DNA of 64,000 nucleotides from Falciphora oryzae (taxonomy: Eukaryota > Ascomycota > Sordariomycetes > Magnaporthales > Magnaporthaceae): assembly GCA_000733355.1 (NCBI GenBank), contig JNVV01000026.1:128245-192244 (forward strand), in the 5' to 3' direction. Made by a program: the position numbers and the translations under genes. The notes below the pieces were generated by a model that saw only the letters and a list, made by a program, of their open reading frames with translations, was not told the origin of the DNA and ran no database searches. This document shows, piece by piece, positions 33,974 through 44,602 of the stretch (the first letter of the stretch is position 1; each line of letters opens with the position of its first letter).

Positions 33974-36356
33974 TCACTCCTCTGGCTTCTCCCACTTGAT
34001 AGGGTGCACCAGCATGCTCCTCAAGCACAACCTCCCCGGCGACCCCGGCGCCTCCTCCTCTGCCCGCCCGCCACGCAGCGTCCCGGCTCCCGCGCGGCCG
34101 CCATCGTCCCCGCGCCCGTCCATCTGGGCGTAACCCAGCCAGCGGCGCCAGAGCAGGCCCGCGAACTCGCTGTTGTAGTACCACGTCGTGCCCTTGTGGT
34201 TGTGCTCGTTGCCAAAGTCGAACGGGCTGCCGTGCCCGCTGGTGCTGGCGTCGTAGCCCCCGTTGAAGGCCCGGTCCGCGTGCAACATGTCCCACCCCCT
34301 GTCCAAAAAGACCGGGTGCGGCGCGTAGGCCGCCTTGAGCCCGTGGTGCAGCGCCATGGCGGCCGGGAACATCTCGCTGAACATGCTGTGGCGCAGCCGC
34401 CACGTCTCCTCGTGCATCACCTCGAGCAGGCGGCGCGACAGCCGGCTGGCCGTGACGATGGCGCACCTCCTGGGCGGCGTCGGCCACCCTTTATCGTAGC
34501 CCGTCACGTCCGACGCGAACACCCAGCCGCTCTCCTCGGTGTCGAAGATGGGGTTGAGCGTGATCAGGTCCGCCTCCTCGCCGCGCCCGCACCGGTCGTC
34601 GCGCCGGATCGACTCGACCCCGTCGCCGTCCATGCCGCACGTGTCGGCCGGCAGGAAGCTCTCGCCCCGCTCCTCGGCCCGGATCGGCTGCCGCCCGGGG
34701 AAGTAGACGGGCCCCATGATGGACCGCTTGCCGGCCTTGCGTGTCGTCTCGGCCACCAGGTCGGAAAAGTTGGCCCACGTCCCGTGCACGGCGGGGATGT
34801 AGTACTTTGCCGACCGCTCCCACAGGTGCGCCCTCGACTGGTCCCTCGCCCACCTGCCCAGCCGGTCGAAGAGCTCGTAGTAGTTGCCCAGGTACCGCAT
34901 GTCCATCTCCCAGTTCCAAAAATGCTCGTACTCCGGGTGCGTGATGGCAAAGTGCTGCAGCGGCATCTGGGCGGAGCGGTAGACGCCGTGGATGTCGCTG
35001 CCGCTCGGGTTCTCGACGGCCTCGCCAAAGTCGCCCGGGTACAGCAGCCGCATCTGCGCCTCGGACCAGAGCGTGCAGAGCGAGTGGAACTCGCGCGGCA
35101 CGGCGTCGTCGAGGACCTTTTGCGCCGCGGCGCCGTCGGCCCAGATGGGGAGGTTGTCGTCCTTGACGTGCAGCAGGAAGTGCACCGCGTACTCGGCCCC
35201 GGACTTGAGGGCCAGCTCCGAGACCATGGCGCGGAAGTTGAGCACCGCGTGCTGCGTCCACTCGAACCCGACGTAGATGCGGACGACGACGGCGATGCGG
35301 TGCATCTTCTTCTTCTGGTTACTGTCCTCCGACCGCTGCTCGTTCTTGCCGGCCGTCCTCTCGGCCCCCAGGTCCTGCAGGTTCTCGAACCGGTCCTGGT
35401 TGGCCACCAGGCACCGCTGCTGCGCGGCGCCCCAGTCCACGCCGCGGTAGTCGACCTTGCCCGAGCGCGCCCACACGGCCTCGCTGCCCTCGCGCTCCGT
35501 GTCTGCCCCTTCCGAAGTGCCGCCCTCGGCGGCGTCGTACCCCAGGCCGTACGGCCCGTACCGTCCGAACCTGTCGAAGCAGACGTCGCTGCGCAGCCCC
35601 AGCAGGTCGTACGACCCGATGGCCGGGTCCGGCAGCCCCTGCGGGACGCCCGCGTACGCCAGCGTGTCGGGCACGGGGATCTTCTGCTCCTTGTCCAGGT
35701 AGCAGGGCTTCACCGCGTAGTTCTTCTCCAGGTACTCGGTGGACTCGTAGTTTGGCTGCGGCACGTATGGTGTCGGGTGTGGTATCGGGCCGAGCCTCAG
35801 CGTTGTCGTCGTCGGCCGTTCTTGGCCCTCCGGGAAGGGGAACTCGGGCTTATGTTCTGAGAAGGGGACTATCGCCTTCAGGCCGGCGTTGAAGTATGAG
35901 TCGAGGCTGTTATAGGGATTGGTTCCATGTCAGCAATACTGTCCTCGTCGTCGTCGAAGACCATCCCACAACTTATATGCAATCCTTCTCCTTGCCCACC
36001 TTCAGGAGTCACCACCACACTTACTGTGCATATTTCAGCCATGGCAACGGCTCACGCTCGCCCTCCTCTTTCCCGGACTCTCTTCCTTTCATAAAGTCAA
36101 ACCATGACAGAGAGGCCGCCCCATCCCTTGGCCTCATAACCAGCGTCCACCCGAGCAGGCCGCTGATGGCAAGGGTCCATAGTATCACCCTCCTGTAGTG
36201 GCAGTGGCCGAGAAGGGTTCGTAGCCGGATCTTCTGCCGCTCCTGGACTGGCGACGGCAGCCACCTGGTCTCTACCTTGAGGCCGGTGAAGGACGCCATC
36301 GTCGAAGTCGACGACATGGAGTCGGACTTTGTCCGTAAGAATGGAACTTTATCCAT
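33974..36356 (-). CDS. DUF3405 family type II membrane protein
   Basis: Exon 1 is 36356-36025 and exon 2 is 35906-33974; the 118 nt intron runs GTAAGT...ATAACAG in phase 2. The protein is 754 residues. One transmembrane helix at about 57-74 (VILWTLAISGLLGWTLVM) after a basic N-terminus predicts type II topology with a lumenal catalytic side. The remainder matches the fungal DUF3405 (PF11885) pattern: VVRIYVGFEWTQHAVLNFRAM, LWSEAQMRLLYPGDFGE, then the signature FWNWEMDMRYLGNYYELFD, PADLITLNPIFDTEESGWVF-type region and the final GTTWYYNSEFAGLLWRRW. The acidic EMDMR motif resembles glycosyltransferase metal sites, but the activity is not established. Alternative in-frame ATGs lie at 36317 and 36299. 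A long antisense open frame is only a GC-bias shadow. Confidence 0.88.
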
Positions 36357-39064
36357 GAGTGACTGTTGTCAAGGGTCTGGCGATTTGATCTCTGTAAATG
36401 AAAGGGGGGTATGGAAAAAGACAAGAGAACAAAGAAATAGGAGTCTAGGGGCCAGATGCCATGAAGTCGCCCGCCGAATAGAAGAAACGAAGCAAAAGGA
36501 AAGCCAAAAGAGCCGTTGGAGTAGCTTGCTCTGGAAAGCAGGCTGGAGGGACACTACGAGTCTCACTTGCTCATGCAGAAGAGACGCGTGTCGACAGTAT
36601 GGGACGTATGTGAACGAGCGCAGGGCTTCTTAGGGCAGAAACAAAAGAGAGATAGGAGAAAGAATACCGGACGGCCTCGCGCTCAGGACATCAAGGGAAG
36701 AAACCGAGGAGAGGGCGAGGATATCAGTGCCTCGCATGGTTCGAAGAAACCCGGAAGCCTACCTTGAAAAGGGAGACTGGTCCTTGAGGCAAGGCAATGG
36801 TGGCGGCGCCATGGCCCCTGGGATGCCAGGTCCAGCCATGCTTCGAGGCCCAGGACGCAGTTTCTTTTTTCCAACAACAATCCGGGAGGGCATCCACATG
36901 TGTTTGTGCCCATATCCCGGGCACAGCCGTAAACTGGAGGGGAATGGGTGGCGCTCTGCTGTGGACTGGTATCCTGTGTCCGACTCCACGTCGTTTTACT
37001 CCGTACGGCACCACTGATGGAGAGGCATCCCGGCCGTTGTTTATGTCCATGACGTCGAAATAGTCGAGTATCTAGGGGACAGGGGCTGCGGCATCGTGAT
37101 ACCATCTCCCCCCAGATGATCGGATATGTAAGAGCGTCTGTATCAGTCTTCTGCGGATCTTTTTCGTGTCGGTTGACAAACTCGTGCATTGCAGCCGTCT
37201 CCGACAGCGACAGAACCGCAGACAATGCAAATCCGCAACCCCTTCTTCTTTCTCTCTTCCTGGGAGCCAGGAGAGCGAAACACATCTATCCTTCCCAGAG
37301 AAAAAGAAGAGGCAATCAAGCAGACAATGCTGCACTGCTGCTGCTGCCAAGGACGAATACAGCATGAACCAGTGCCTGGACCTGAAGAGAACCTGTGGAT
37401 ATCCTATCCACTCCCAACGGCCGCCCATCCCAGTACTGCGAGCAACGCAAATCCGCAAGTGCCGCTCGGAAGCGTGGGCAAAAAAGCGGGTTGTGGGCAT
37501 GTCCCTGATAAGGCCCTGAGTAGTATTCCGACGCCGCTGATGGCGCCCGACTAGAAAAACCCGGGTTCGAGGGCCTTTTGTCGGCCCTCTCCAACCAGCC
37601 GTGAATAAGGGATTCCCCCGCGACCTCTCCGACAAAGCGGAGCCGCCGGCTACGGTCGGGCTCGCCTTCGTGAAATCCTGCTCTCTCGGGCGCGCCATCA
37701 CTGTGGTCGCTATCTTGCGTAGCCTCTGATGAGGCGCAGCTCAAGGTGGAGAGGATAGTCTCCCTTCTGCATCATGTAGCCCTCTCATCATCCGAGCAGT
37801 CCGCGGGAGATACCGAAACCAATCCGAGAGCACGGCCGGCCACGCCCGGGAGCCACATGCTGATGCAGCGCAGCGCGCCAGAGTCACAGCCCGCACACCT
37901 AGTTTCGGAGTAGAGCATGGTGTTTAGCCGTTGTCTCCATCGGTAATCTCGTCTCGAGGCAGCTTGTTCTTTTCTTTCTTTTATTTCCTATTCTCCCCGT
38001 GCAAGGAAGCTGCTTGAAAGGGTTGGTCGGGACTCGCCCGATTAGGGAAGGACATGTCGTGTCGATAAAAGAGAGCACAGTAGGTTTGTTTGACGGAACA
38101 ATCAGGCGGCAGCAAGTCATTGATGTCAACGCGGAAAGTCTGTGCCCTGTCAGGATCTACTGAGCCTGCCACGGTGTCTTTGATCGCTAGCAACAGTATG
38201 TGTGTTCAACATCATGGCGTTGTGGCGGCCGTGCAAGATGTAAAAATGCCAGGCCCGGGCACTTACAGCGAGCGCCAAGAAAAGATATTGATCGCTCGGC
38301 AGCGGCGCCCTGAACCCCTGTAGAGTCCGATCCACCCCGCCGGCAGTCCAGTAAACCAGCAGCACGCCAGGCTCCCCTTGCCCTGAAGTCTCCGCCTAAA
38401 TAACCTCGGACGAGAAGCCGAAAATAGCAATAGATGAGGACCATACAGAGCACATGTCCCGAGGTCCATCTTCGGTCCAACTTCCATCCTCCTAGAACAC
38501 ACGCTCAGCTCAAACTTCGTCTCTCATTCCCTGTGCTTTTGCAACAATCAAATTCCTGTTCTTGCCAGATGAATCATTTGTCATGAAAAAAACTCGGTGG
38601 CTCAACACAATAAAAGCGTCCCACTCGGTCGCGCTGTTTGTGAAACGTCGATGCTGGAACCAATCGTTTCACACCAACGACGAACATCCCAGTTACCTGT
38701 GGGCAACTCGACCAGAGAAAGAAACTCCCATCGGGGCGGGTTGCTTTCCCCCGATGCCAGCCGCGGCTTCGAGAAGAGCACAGCACAGACAAAGCGACCC
38801 GTCCTGTCACCAGGACGCGAGCGGGCTTGTTTTTACCTTGGCAGAACTGCAGCAGCTTGGCCCGACTTCTTCCAGAAGCAAGTATCAGTGATACATTAAA
38901 ATCTTTCTATACCGTATTCGTGTCTTGGTTGTTACATAACGAGAAAACAGTCACATTAAGCCGCCTGTGTATATCGAGGCCGGTATACCCTCCTGTTCCC
39001 CCAAAACGAACACCGCTGCGCCGACCCATTCATTAGGTTTACGCCCTTGGTTCTCCTAACACCT
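36357..39064. other. Intergenic, one coding-like exon candidate
   Basis: Mostly without coding signal. The exception is a minus-strand stretch at 37981-38186 listed separately. Confidence 0.45.
37981..38186 (-). other. Candidate terminal exon of an unrecognised gene
   Basis: After an acceptor (TTGCTAG) the frame reads IKDTVAGSVDPDRAQTF and continues through NDLLPPDCSVKQTYCALFYR to a TAA, with sensible codon use. A donor GTAAGTGCC about 84 nt upstream (near 38270) would join in phase 1 to an open frame (to about 38480) that lacks a clear ATG. It could be a small gene, a decayed gene or chance. Confidence 0.2.
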
Positions 39065-41110
39065 CTAATCTTGAGTACCCTTAGCCCCGGGACTGGACTC
39101 GCCGCCCTCCACCTCCCTGGCCGCGCGCCGCCGCTCCGCGCGCTTGGCCCGTCTCCGGTGGTCCCGCTTCTCCCTCCACCCCTTACCCCACACTATGGTG
39201 GCCCCGAGGCCTAGCGCCGAGAGCACGAGGAAGGCCGAGCTCAGGGTGCAGAACCATCCGACCCCTATGGCGGTGATGGCCGGGAGCACCACGCCAGTTC
39301 CCAGGCAAGCAAACATGTAGCGGAACATGTAGTTGCCTGCCACTACCTCGGCCGCGTGCGGCTGCATCACGTCGAGGCAGTACGTGTTGAGGCTCGGGAA
39401 GCAGAAGAGCTGCGCCACGGCCTGCACGAAGAGCGTCACCACCGCCAGCGGTATGCCCCCGACGTTGCGGTCCAGGCCCCAGCCGTACGTCAGCGTGCAC
39501 GCCGGTATCACCACTCCCATAAAGACGATGCCCGACCGCAGCCGGTCCTCGGGGATGCGCTGCCCGCCGCGCTTGGTGATCCACTTCTTCACCATGTGAT
39601 CGGCGTAACGTCCTCCCATAAAGGTTCCCACCAGATAGCCGCAGCCCGGCGCCAGGTAGAAGAAGCCCGACTGCATCGGCGTGATGAGATCGAAACGCGG
39701 GTTTATCACGTATCGGATCGGTGTCAGGAGGCTGTACATGTTGAACAGGAGCGCGCCCGCCGCCAGCCCTGCCAACGTAAGGTTCGGGTACAGGTACAGC
39801 TTGACGACGCGGAACGGGTTGATCATGGACCAGAGGACTCGCGCCTTCATACGGCGCGGCACCCCGATCAAGTCGTCCTTCTTGAGGCGGTGCGCGGTCT
39901 CTGGGAGGAGGAAGAAAACCCCCGCCAGGGCAAGAGCGCCCAGGCCCGCCTGCATCCAAAATATCATGCGCCACGATTCGAACGTCACGATGATGCCGGC
40001 GATGAAGGGCCCCAGTGCGGGCCCGATAAGGGTCCCGGATAGGAACCAGCCCATGGCGGTGGCTCGCTCGGTTGGCCGGTAAATGTCACTAACATGGAGA
40101 CGAATTAGTTCCACGACCAAGGTTTCCATCCTAGTATGTCAACGGAGATCTTACCTAATAACAGTTGAGCCGACAAGGATGAACGAGGTGCCCTCGAAGG
40201 CAGTCAAAAGCCGGCAGATGATGAAGGCTTCCAACGAGTCTGCAAAGACCGTGCCGATGCTACAGGCCGTGAAGAGTGCCGCCGTGGTAAGATTTACCTA
40301 GCGAGGTTAGATCCTAGTGTTAGCAGTCTCTTACACATACTTCCTCGGAACCCCACCACTCGACCCTCAACCTACAATTCTCCTGCCATAGACCTGACTG
40401 ATGGGGCCCCAGAACATAGGAGATATTCCCATGAAAAACACTATCACCACGAGCAATTAGCAGACTTTTTTATACTACCCCGCTACAAACCTTGGGCAGT
40501 CCGTCAAGGTGATCAACCCACTGTAAAATGCATTGCTCATATTGATGACCGCGCCAGTCGTGCCGAACTCGCCGGCGACCTCGGGCACGGCCGAGAGCAC
40601 GGCGGTGCTGGAAATAGGCGCCAGGAAGGAGCACAGGGAGAGAACTATGACGATGACGATCTTGCGGCTCGACGAGAAGCGGTCGTAGACCGAGTCGGGC
40701 ACCTCGACGAACGAGCTGAACTGCTCCGCCTCGACGGCCGGCGAGTCGGGCCCCATGGACACGTGCGTCGGTATCCTGGACATGCCGCTGGCGCTCGAGT
40801 GCCTCCGGCTCCCCGAGGACGACGAGCACGCCGACTCGGTGTGCGTGTCGTCCGCCTGGTCATCGTGCTGCGTCTTGCGGGGCGAGGCCGTTGCGGCGGT
40901 TGGAGGGGCCGCCGGTGTTGCTGGTGCTTCTGTTGATGTTGTTGGAGGCGAAACCGAGGCCGTTGAGGGCGGCATGGCGCTGCCGTTGTCCCTGATAGGT
41001 GTCTCCTGGCCCCCTGGTGTTTCCTGGCTTTGGGCTCCAAGATGTGTGGCTGGCCCCGGCTGCCCGGGGCTGGGACCACTCCGGTCCTCGTCATCGCGGG
41101 CCGCGGACAT
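39065..41110 (-). CDS. Major facilitator superfamily transporter, DHA1-type drug:H+ antiporter
   Basis: Exons 41110-40522, 40440-40376, 40297-40155 and 40088-39065 give 606 residues; introns are 81, 78 and 66 nt with GT-AG ends and all phases agree. Residues 1-150 are a Ser/Thr/Pro-rich cytosolic extension. The twelve-helix core starts at VIVIVLSLCSFLAPISSTAV. Signature A is GPISQVYGRR in the loop between helices 2 and 3. The drug-antiporter motif C region is WFLSGTLIGPALGPFIAGII in helix 5. The long central loop (PETAHRLKKDDL onward) and basic C-terminal tail (REKRDHRRRAKRAERRR) are typical of fungal DHA1 members. Role: proton-driven export of small molecules at the plasma membrane. The substrate is unknown. 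Confidence 0.9.
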
Positions 41111-43414
41111 GGCGTCGTCTGCCGGCTTGACAACAGCACTCGGGTGGATCAGTGAAACCGTGGGCGCGATGGCACCCCCACGTCAAATTAATGTTTCCCC
41201 GTCTGAACGGCCGAGAGCCACGGCCGGGACGATTTGCTGGAACCGATAGAGGTGATTGAGCCGACAGTAGAATGTATGACTGCTGAGTACCTCCGAGATT
41301 GAAAGATAGGTTGGGACAGGTTGTATGGTGACCCCCAGCTGGGCATTAGAGGACCCAGATATGCTTCAAACAAGCTCACTTGGCTCACGGCAGAGGTCTG
41401 GCTGCTCTTTCCTCTCGCATGAATGTTGGGTTTGTGTCTGAATAAGACAAACCGCGGAAGGGTACAGCTGATGATGAATGGGTGACGAGATGGACAGGCA
41501 AGCCCGATGAAGGGGCAAAGTAACGACAACGTCAATGAAAAGCCAAGAATGAGATCAGCGATGAGGGTCCAGGAATCCACTTATAACCCATCCGCAAGCC
41601 GGAGAAAGGCCCGCTGTTTATATGCTGATATCTTCCACGCTCCGGTGGAGGATGAAGAAGAAAACCGATATGCTTTTCTCCGATACCAATCGCCCGTGCT
41701 CCGCCACATCAACAAGAAGAAAAGAAAAATGTTGCAGCAACACCCTTCATGGATTATGAGTCTACGTCTCCACCCGGGGCCCAGTTCGCTGCGCTGCCGA
41801 AGGCCGGAAGCGCAAGCCGTCGACGCAGACTTCTATCCTTTCTGTCGGTTCCTCGGGCGGACAGGCCGAGCATCGGACCCATATGGTATTTCGATTTTCT
41901 CTGCGCCTCAAATCCATGACTGGAAGAAACGCTCATGGGCCTGCACGTTGGGCTGCAATCGCCGGTTCCCGCCCCCTGGCAGGTCCCACTTGGAAGGTTA
42001 CCTTTTGGGTCTGCAACCGGAAGGTCCTAGAGGGTGCAGCAGATGAGGTTGTTACCGCGCCCCCTTTCCTCTCGTTTTCTTCTCTTCCCTCGACCAGCCT
42101 CGGTGTCCCAGGTGGCCGCTCTTGACCTCATACCCAAGCAACAAGCCGAGTTCCCAGGCCACGATATCCATAAACCCTGACCACTGGAGGGAAGATCCAC
42201 GATAGGGAGAATCCAATGTGGGCTCATGCACCCAGCCCTAGACCGACCCACCCAAAGCCGCCTTATTACCGAGGACATGTGTGTGTGCTGGTCCCCGCTC
42301 GGCGTGCTTCCCGGTGCGTGCCCGCCCTCGGGCGTCGACGTCATGGGCCGCCCCAGCATCCCGTGTTCTGAGCTGTAGTTTACCTCAGAATTGTCCTCAG
42401 TGTGATCGTTGGAAGAGGGATGTTGCCTGTGATGGCCCGAAACCCGGAACTCTGACCAGTGAAGCGTCTCGAGCGTCACCCATTGACGATCTAGACCTAG
42501 GTAAAGAAACCAATGCCTAATAACACACATGCTATCTGTAATCCAGAGATGTCACAGCGAAACCCGCCGCGCTCGAGACTCCGAATGTCGGCGCCGGCCC
42601 CGGGACCTTTATCGCATGTCGTCGGCGCAAGACCCCTGTCTTGCCGAGCTGGCGTCCCTGTGTGCTCGGTCAATTGGACCACTCACGCCGAGCCGTAGCG
42701 CTTTGACGGTGTAAGTCTGCGCGCACAATTACACAGCACAACAGGCGCCGTGTAATTTGCCGAGAAAGGGCGGAACTCAGCGACAAAGAAGACCTCGACA
42801 ATAATCTTCCTTTGCCTCCCCAAAATACCTTTCTTCTCGCTTTCGACTTTTCTCAATTTCAGGGGCTTCATCATACAAAACGGCTGCAGAACCAACTCAG
42901 TCACATAGGACCTCATCAAGCATCTTAGTGGGATCCGTCCGTTTAAAGTCGCCAAGTTGCAAATAATATACCTAGGTAGGCCAGAATAAAAGTTTTCTTT
43001 TGTTTTCAGCATCAACTATTTGCCGGAGGAAGAGTATCATGAACGGACAAGAATCCAAGAAGAAAAGCAAAGCGCTTGCCACAAAAAAGCAAAAGCCAAC
43101 AGTGGACTTCAGGGTCCTCATCAAACTCCAACCTTCAAATTTCCCAATTCCCACACCAAGAAAGAAAGAATAAGAGAGTATAGGAACGCACAGAGACAGC
43201 CTAGCGGTGGTCTGGAACCCAAGTCCCGAAGAACGCAAAAAAAAAAAAAAAGCAGAAACAAAAGGGGGTGTATCCATCATAAACACGAAACAAAACGGCC
43301 AATGCTAGAAGGTAAAAACAAACCATTTCCTCCTGAACATCCGCATCCCTCAAAAACGCCTCGGTTCTCCTTTCCTTCCCCACACCCCTGCGTTCGCCGC
43401 AGGATGACCGAAAG
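41111..43414. other. Intergenic, between two minus-strand genes
   Basis: Promoter region of the transporter, then sequence with no coding signal. AT-rich near 42720-43260, including an A run at about 43238-43251, which probably belongs to the 3' side of the next gene. Confidence 0.45.
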
Positions 43415-44602
43415 CTAGCGCGAAGGGCCCTCGACCGGGCTCTGCGGTAAGCTCCTGATGCCGCTAAGGTCGGTGCTCCCCGTCCTACGTAGGGCCTGCG
43501 ACATGGTCTCGATCTTGAGCTCACCGTCCGTCAGCACCATGCCGGGGGGCGGGCTGCCGGGGCTGAGGGGCCCGCCGGTAGCCGTCACCGTCAGCGGCTT
43601 ACGCGTGGGCGACGTCTCAAGGCCGCGGATGCTGCCCGACTTTGATGTCGGCGGGGACGACGACATGCCGCCGCCCTGCGACGAGACGGGCGAGCGGATC
43701 GGCGACGGCGACCGCGCGCCCGCCCCGGAAGCCCCGCCGAGGGCGCTGAGGCTCGTCAGCCCAGCCAAGTGCATGCTATCCCGCGAGGCCGACGGGCCCG
43801 AGCCGTGGCCGTGGCCCTGCTCCGACTGGACGACGTCGGCGAAGGAGATGAAGGAGAGGCGGCGCACGTCGGCTGCGTCGAGCGACCCGTAGTTGCTCGC
43901 CGAGTCGCCGCCCATGCCAGTGGCGGGGCCGGCGTGCTCAAAGCTCGCCAGCTGCTCGGCCCACGAGGCAGCCGCCGCGCCGGCGCCGCCCTGGTCATAG
44001 ATGGAGGACGACTGGCTCAGCTGGTGATGCAGCTGCTGGCCGGCCACGACGGCGGCCGAGGCGGGCTGGTGCGACGAGTGCGTCACGATCTCGACCGTGT
44101 CCGGGTCGATGCGGTCGTCAGTTATGGCCTCCGAGGAGGCGTCCAGCACGGGCGGGATGAAGTCCTCGGTTGTGATGTGGGACGGGATCGCGGGGGAGGT
44201 GGGGAGCGCCGAGGCGGACTCTTGGACGTCGCGCTCGAAGATCTGGGAGCCGGCCGGCGACGCCAGGCGGGGAGACAGGCGCGGGGATGTCGACCGCACT
44301 GGCGACGTCGGAACCCTGCTGGGTGACCCCGTCGTCCGCCTCGAGGGTGATTCTCTCGGGGCCGACGTGTTGGCGGCGGGGGCAGCGGTAGCAGCTGCCA
44401 TCTGGGGCTCTTCGGCCTTCTTCTTGCCGAAGCCAAAAATGGAGCGCTTCTTCTTCTTGCCGTCGTCGGACTCGTTGGCAGCAGCTGGCCGAGGAGTGCT
44501 GGCTTCGCTCGTCGAATCCGGGAAGGGCACTACTGTGGAAGGATTGGGGTTCGTCTGGATGGCGCTGCTGGGCTGCAGCACAGCTTGAGAAGCGGCACTC
44601 AT
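43415..44602 (-). CDS. Ser/Pro-rich, probably disordered conserved protein of unknown function
   Basis: A single exon of 395 residues from the ATG at 44602 (MSAASQAVLQ). The frame stays open upstream to 45229, but that part has 5'-leader composition; in-frame ATGs near 45061 and 44797 are less likely starts. A basic cluster KKKKRSIFGFGKKK lies near residue 50, followed by multiple S/T-P sites (SPSRVPTSPVRSTSPRLSPR), an acidic stretch with ITTEDFIPPVL and DDRIDPDTVEIV, an alanine/Gln-His region, then further SP-rich repeats to the C-terminus. No catalytic domain, signal peptide or membrane helix. The many SP/TP sites suggest kinase regulation; that is inference. Confidence 0.7.
   Translation of the reverse strand: MSAASQAVLQPSSAIQTNPNPSTVVPFPDSTSEASTPRPAAANESDDGKKKKRSIFGFGKKKAEEPQMAAATAAPAANTSAPRESPSRRTTGSPSRVPTSPVRSTSPRLSPRLASPAGSQIFERDVQESASALPTSPAIPSHITTEDFIPPVLDASSEAITDDRIDPDTVEIVTHSSHQPASAAVVAGQQLHHQLSQSSSIYDQGGAGAAAASWAEQLASFEHAGPATGMGGDSASNYGSLDAADVRRLSFISFADVVQSEQGHGHGSGPSASRDSMHLAGLTSLSALGGASGAGARSPSPIRSPVSSQGGGMSSSPPTSKSGSIRGLETSPTRKPLTVTATGGPLSPGSPPPGMVLTDGELKIETMSQALRRTGSTDLSGIRSLPQSPVEGPSR

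Noticed and set aside
33863..35860. 665-codon plus-strand open frame
   Set aside because: It is antisense to the DUF3405 gene. The translation is Val/Arg/Pro/Ala-rich without any domain, as expected from GC-biased codons on the opposite strand.
37560..37575. B-box-like GGGTTCGAGGGCC
   Set aside because: No A box or cloverleaf in the preceding 70 nt.
40475..40521. Alternative transporter exon 1 end reading LITLTDCPR
   Set aside because: Splicing at GTGGGT (40521) gives NAFYMFFMGISPMFWGP, the standard helix 2 of DHA1 transporters; the longer reading has no in-frame continuation.
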